The notes beneath the pieces are model-generated. The model worked only from the letters and a program-made list of their open reading frames with translations, was not told where the DNA came from and made no database searches. From Terriglobia bacterium (GTDB lineage Bacteria > Acidobacteriota > Terriglobia > Bryobacterales > Bryobacteraceae): a stretch of DNA of 32,950 bases. Position numbers and translations under genes: made by a program. The DNA lies in the NCBI GenBank assembly GCA_020073615.1, contig JAIQEX010000076.1, positions 1 to 32,950 of the forward strand, given 5' to 3'. Below, in pieces: positions 30,060 to 32,950 of this stretch (the first letter of the stretch is position 1; every line of letters starts with the position of its first letter).

Positions 30060-31667
30060 ATGACACGAAAGATTCTCGCACTGGCCGCACCTATACTCTT
30101 GCTGGTCACCCACGCCCTGGCGGACGACGGCTCCAAGGCCAGCGTGCTGCTCTCCACCTCGAACGCGGCCATCACCCAGACCAGCGACACCGCCTGGACC
30201 CTGGCCAAAACCGGCGTCCTGGTCCCGGCGGCATCAACTGTTAACTGGACCATCACTGCCACCCAGGGCGCAACCGTGGGCGGGCACATGGTGGTCTCGG
30301 GCTTCATGGACGTGGTCAACGCCGGCAGCGGCGCGGCCACCATCGGCAACATCGTGGTCAACCTGCAGGCGAACGTGGGCGGACGGTGGGTCACCGAATC
30401 GTCCGACATTGCCGACTCCACCAGGGGAGACGCCGCCATCGCCGCGCGCGTGGTGGCCCGCGCCACAACGGAGAACGTGGGCACCTTCACCGAGAATGCC
30501 GCCTCGGGCAAGCTGGCGTTCATGGACAAGGCCACCAACACCATCTTCTCGCTGGTGCCGCCGGTGACCATCGCGGCGGGCGCGACCGTGCATCTGCTGT
30601 TTTCGGCGTCGTTCGACAACAACGTGCTGCACCTGGCGGCCGGGACCGCGGCGCGGACGGAGGTGATCGTGACCTTCGGCAGATCGTCCGGCACCTATCC
30701 CACGGACTACAACATGGACATCAACGGCAACGGCAAAATCGACGCCGACGAGCTAAAGGTCCACAGCGTGACCGCGCTGATTCCGGGGACGATTCCGGCG
30801 ACGCAAGCGGGGAACGCGGCGCTCACGCTCAGCGATACGGCCGCCGACATTACCACCACGGGCACGGTGACGGTCACGAATCCGGTCATCCAGCTTGGCG
30901 CCACGACGGGCACCGCTTCGGCGACCTACAACGGCGGCGCCACGGGCGGCTCGGTTACGAATTGCGCGCACGCGGCCGGGAGCGGCATCACGAGAACCGT
31001 CGGCACGTTTCAGTTCCCCATCGTCGCGGCCGTGAAGCTCGACGCGTGCAACACGCAGGCGATCAACGCGCATGTCTGTACGGCGGGCGCCCTCGGCTGC
31101 GGCTGGCACGATGGAGATATGACCACGTTTGTACAGAACTTCTGGGGCGACATTCCGACGCCCGGCAACGCGGCGCAGCTTCTCTTGGACAACTACAATT
31201 CGGTTTACGCGTCTACAAACGACGTGTTCGAGGTGGGTTCACCTTCGGGTTTCACCTCGGTTTTCGGGGATGCCTTTGCGCTCCTGGCCTATTTGCCGGC
31301 CAACGGCCTCCCTGGGACTTTTGACACCATTCTGGTAGACCCGACTTCCACCGCATCTGGAGTGTTTGGCGGAGAAGTTGCGGCGCTCAAGCTCAACATC
31401 GACTTCTCCGATGCCGGGCTGCTCCCCGGAACCGCCAAGCTACGCTTTGGCGACCTCACCCTTTGCAATTTCACGACGTTCCCTACCATGAACGGTTTGA
31501 CCGTTCGCCAGTTCAGCGCACAACTGAACACCCTGCTTGGCGGTGGGCCCGGGGCTTTCAACATCACTGACATTGACCCGGTAGCCGTGACACTCAATGC
31601 TGCCTTTCTTGACGGGGCTGTGTTGCCTTTCGCCCAGCAACACCTGGTGAACGGCGCCTGTCAGTGA
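30060..31667 (+). CDS. secreted protein with an EF-hand-like calcium motif
   Basis: 535 residues with a signal peptide M-T-R-K-I-L-A-L-A-A-P-I-L-L-L-V-T-H-A-L-A (cleavage near 21-22). AGGAGGAACCTC precedes the ATG. The mature protein is Ala/Thr/Gly-rich and beta-rich, like a filamentous or adhesive exoprotein. Residues 220-231, D-I-N-G-N-G-K-I-D-A-D-E, fit an EF-hand or dockerin-type calcium loop. The second half has several Cys (C-A-H-A, C-N-T-Q, C-T-A-G-A-L-G-C-G-W-H) that could form disulfides. I do not recognise the family. A second, almost identical copy begins at 32742. Its control by the divergent winged-helix regulator is inferred from the shared spacer. Confidence 0.8.
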   Translation: MTRKILALAAPILLLVTHALADDGSKASVLLSTSNAAITQTSDTAWTLAKTGVLVPAASTVNWTITATQGATVGGHMVVSGFMDVVNAGSGAATIGNIVVNLQANVGGRWVTESSDIADSTRGDAAIAARVVARATTENVGTFTENAASGKLAFMDKATNTIFSLVPPVTIAAGATVHLLFSASFDNNVLHLAAGTAARTEVIVTFGRSSGTYPTDYNMDINGNGKIDADELKVHSVTALIPGTIPATQAGNAALTLSDTAADITTTGTVTVTNPVIQLGATTGTASATYNGGATGGSVTNCAHAAGSGITRTVGTFQFPIVAAVKLDACNTQAINAHVCTAGALGCGWHDGDMTTFVQNFWGDIPTPGNAAQLLLDNYNSVYASTNDVFEVGSPSGFTSVFGDAFALLAYLPANGLPGTFDTILVDPTSTASGVFGGEVAALKLNIDFSDAGLLPGTAKLRFGDLTLCNFTTFPTMNGLTVRQFSAQLNTLLGGGPGAFNITDIDPVAVTLNAAFLDGAVLPFAQQHLVNGACQ

Positions 31668-31715
31668 CGCCGCCGTGGAGTAACGGCCGGATGGGAGATA
31701 ATAAGATCGACGAAT

Positions 31716-31982
31716 ATGCAGGTCAACGTGCATCTCCCGGAAGACATCGCCAGGAATCTGGCGCCGGATGCGGAGGGGCTGGAGCGCGCCATGTTGGAGA
31801 GCCTCGCGGCGGAAGGTGTCCGATCGGGCAAGCTCACGCGCGGACAGGCGCGGCGCCTGCTTGGCTGCGAAACGCGAGACGAGGTTGACGGCTTCCTCAA
31901 GGCGCGCGGCATCCCCGTTCAGGAGAGCCTGGAGGAAATTCAGCGTGACAGCGAATTGGTGTTGAAGCTCGGCCGGCCATGA
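31716..31982 (+). CDS. UPF0175-family antitoxin
   Basis: 88 residues; residues about 25-70 show the UPF0175 pattern L-A-A-E-G-V-R-S-G-K-L-T-R-G-Q-A-R-R-L-L-G-C-E-T-R-D-E-V-D-G-F-L-K-A-R-G-I-P, a small HTH-like antitoxin fold. The C-terminal E-E-I-Q-R-D-S-E-L tail would bind the toxin. Its stop overlaps the toxin ATG by 4 bp (ATGA at 31979-31982), typical of toxin-antitoxin operons. A GATAAT at 31697-31702 lies only 14-19 bp before the ATG and no Shine-Dalgarno is obvious, so the mRNA may be almost leaderless. It separates the two copies of the secreted-protein gene. Confidence 0.88.
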   Translation: MQVNVHLPEDIARNLAPDAEGLERAMLESLAAEGVRSGKLTRGQARRLLGCETRDEVDGFLKARGIPVQESLEEIQRDSELVLKLGRP

Positions 31983-32467
31983 TCGTGGTGGCGGACACTT
32001 CGCCGCTGCGTTACCTGATCGTCTTGCAGCAGGCGGACGTCTTACACGCCCTGTTTCAGCGGGTGGTGATTCCCGAAGAGGTCTGGTTGGAATTGCGGCA
32101 CCCGCAAGCGCCGGACGAAGTTCGGCGGTGGATTGCCGCGGCTCCGGCATGGCTGGAAATCCACCCGGCGTCACCGGCGCCCGACGCGCTCACCGACCTC
32201 GATGCCGGCGAGGCTGCCGCGATACGGCTTGCCGGGCAACACCAGGGATCGGCCTTCCTGCTCATGGACGACGCGAAAGGCCGGCGGGAAGCGGCCCGCC
32301 GAGGAATACCAAGCACGGGGACGCTGGGTGTCCTGCGGGCCGCTTCACAACGCCGACTCCTATCCTTGCGGGACGTTCTGCCCCGGCTCCTGCTGACGAA
32401 CTTCTTCATCGCCTCGAATCTTGTGGACGCCTTGATCGCCGAAGAGGAATCCAGCCGCCGCTCATAG
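31979..32467 (+). CDS. PIN-domain toxin (DUF3368)
   Basis: 162 residues beginning M-I-V-V-A-D-T-S-P-L-R-Y-L, the PIN active-site start with Asp6 and Ser8. Further acidic residues expected at the metal site are seen in V-V-I-P-E-E-V-W (Glu near 38), L-D-A-G-E-A-A-A-I (Asp/Glu near 74-77), and L-L-M-D-D-A-K-G-R (Asp near 96-97). DUF3368 proteins pair with UPF0175 antitoxins and are presumed RNases that slow growth when free. The set is intact and coupled to the antitoxin, so it may be active. A likely stabiliser of this duplicated stretch. Confidence 0.9.
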   Translation: MIVVADTSPLRYLIVLQQADVLHALFQRVVIPEEVWLELRHPQAPDEVRRWIAAAPAWLEIHPASPAPDALTDLDAGEAAAIRLAGQHQGSAFLLMDDAKGRREAARRGIPSTGTLGVLRAASQRRLLSLRDVLPRLLLTNFFIASNLVDALIAEEESSRRS

Positions 32468-32572
32468 CCGCGGCCGGTTCACTGTCAGGCATCGGTACGC
32501 CGACAACGATCCCCGGAGGGGAGTCGCTGACTGTAATAACTTTCAGGGAGAAACCCCTCAGGACGCGGGAAG

Positions 32573-32623
32573 ATCTCAATTTGAGAATTTTTTGAGACGG
32601 CTTTGATGTAATTTTGAGGACTT
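32573..32623. promoter_or_regulatory. second copy of the 11-bp-phased repeat block
   Basis: TTTGAG at 32580, 32591 and 32613 and TTTGAT at 32602 repeat the 11-bp spacing, with the same palindrome at 32574-32586. It lies 119 bp before the second copy of the secreted-protein gene. The ~55-bp stretch following (about 32660-32725) is absent from the first copy. No gene is visible between the toxin stop and 32742. Confidence 0.65.
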
Positions 32624-32741
32624 TGGCGTCACGGTACCGGAGAATGCGCTCAACACTACCAACCGGCAACCGGGGAGGGGTCCGATGAGACTCAAAACGC
32701 AGGGTCCGTCCGCCGTCCGGCCATCTCTCAGGAGGAACCTC

Positions 32742-32950
32742 ATGACACGCACGATTCTCGCACTGGCCGCACCTATACTCTTGCTGGTCACCCACGCCCT
32801 GGCGGACGACGGCTCCAAGGCCAGCGTGCTGCTCTCCACCTCGAACGCGGCCATCACCCAGACCAGCGACACCGCCTGGACCCTGGCCAAAACCGGCGTC
32901 CTGGTCCCGGCGGCATCAACTGTTAACTGGACCATCACTGCCACCCAGGG
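32742..32950 (+). CDS. second copy of the secreted-protein gene, cut by the window edge
   Basis: Starts M-T-R-T-I-L-A-L-A-A-P-I-L-L-L with the same AGGAGGAACCTC before the ATG. From the fourth codon to the window edge (about 200 bp) the DNA reads identical to the gene at 30060; only codons 3 and 4 differ, changing Lys4 to Thr. The signal peptide and first ~48 mature residues are included. The high identity over coding DNA means recent duplication or gene conversion. Whether the copy is full length cannot be seen. Confidence 0.85.
   Translation, partial: MTRTILALAAPILLLVTHALADDGSKASVLLSTSNAAITQTSDTAWTLAKTGVLVPAASTVNWTITATQ

Overview
The window is a GC-rich bacterial chromosome segment. The best guess for its source is an Acidobacteriota relative of the Solibacter/Bryobacter group. 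The strongest marker is the 804-residue duplicated FtsX-type permease at 17938-20352, which looks like the 'acidobacterial duplicated orphan permease' (ADOP) family. A winged-helix/TolB-like/TPR regulator, a Tat-exported GH109-type Gfo/Idh/MocA protein and a carboxypeptidase-regulatory-like surface protein fit the same lineage. The taxonomic call is inference; no rRNA or tRNA gene is visible.

Layout. 1-4380 is a housekeeping run on the + strand: aroC, def, fmt, argJ and a small exported protein, tightly spaced and partly overlapping. 4402-8730 is a minus-strand operon of two MacB/FtsX-type permeases followed by an ABC-F (Uup-like) ATPase. 8772-11790 holds a small membrane protein, an AraC-DinB fusion, a cupin-like protein and a secreted alpha/beta hydrolase. 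11791-14607 is an accessory patch: repeat copies, truncated duplicates of the GH109-type gene, and an XRE regulator plus a frameshifted nucleotidyltransferase that resembles a toxin-antitoxin pair. 14608-17744 is an operon of a sodium:solute symporter and the intact GH109-type protein.

20423-23800 is the most interesting part. A radical SAM/SPASM enzyme is transcribed leftwards, and four small paralogous peptide genes are transcribed rightwards from a divergent promoter region. Each peptide has a twin-arginine (RR-x-F-L) leader ending in an A-x-A-like site, and a core of 42-45 residues with five cysteines at nearly invariant spacing, repeated F-x-C motifs and an acidic tail. This looks like a multi-precursor RiPP system with Tat-type leaders; I do not recognise it as a named family. 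The ADOP permease follows the radical SAM gene on the same strand and could be co-transcribed with it.

23843-27945 contains a surface-type protein, a GHMP kinase closer in its motifs to GALK2 (GalNAc kinase) than to classical galactokinase, a beta-propeller protein and phhB. 28076-32950 contains a winged-helix TPR regulator divergent from a secreted EF-hand-containing protein. The space between them carries four TTTGA(G/T) repeats at exactly 11-bp steps. The same regulatory block and the first ~200 bp of the secreted gene occur again, almost unchanged, at the right edge, with a UPF0175/PIN (DUF3368) toxin-antitoxin pair between the two copies.
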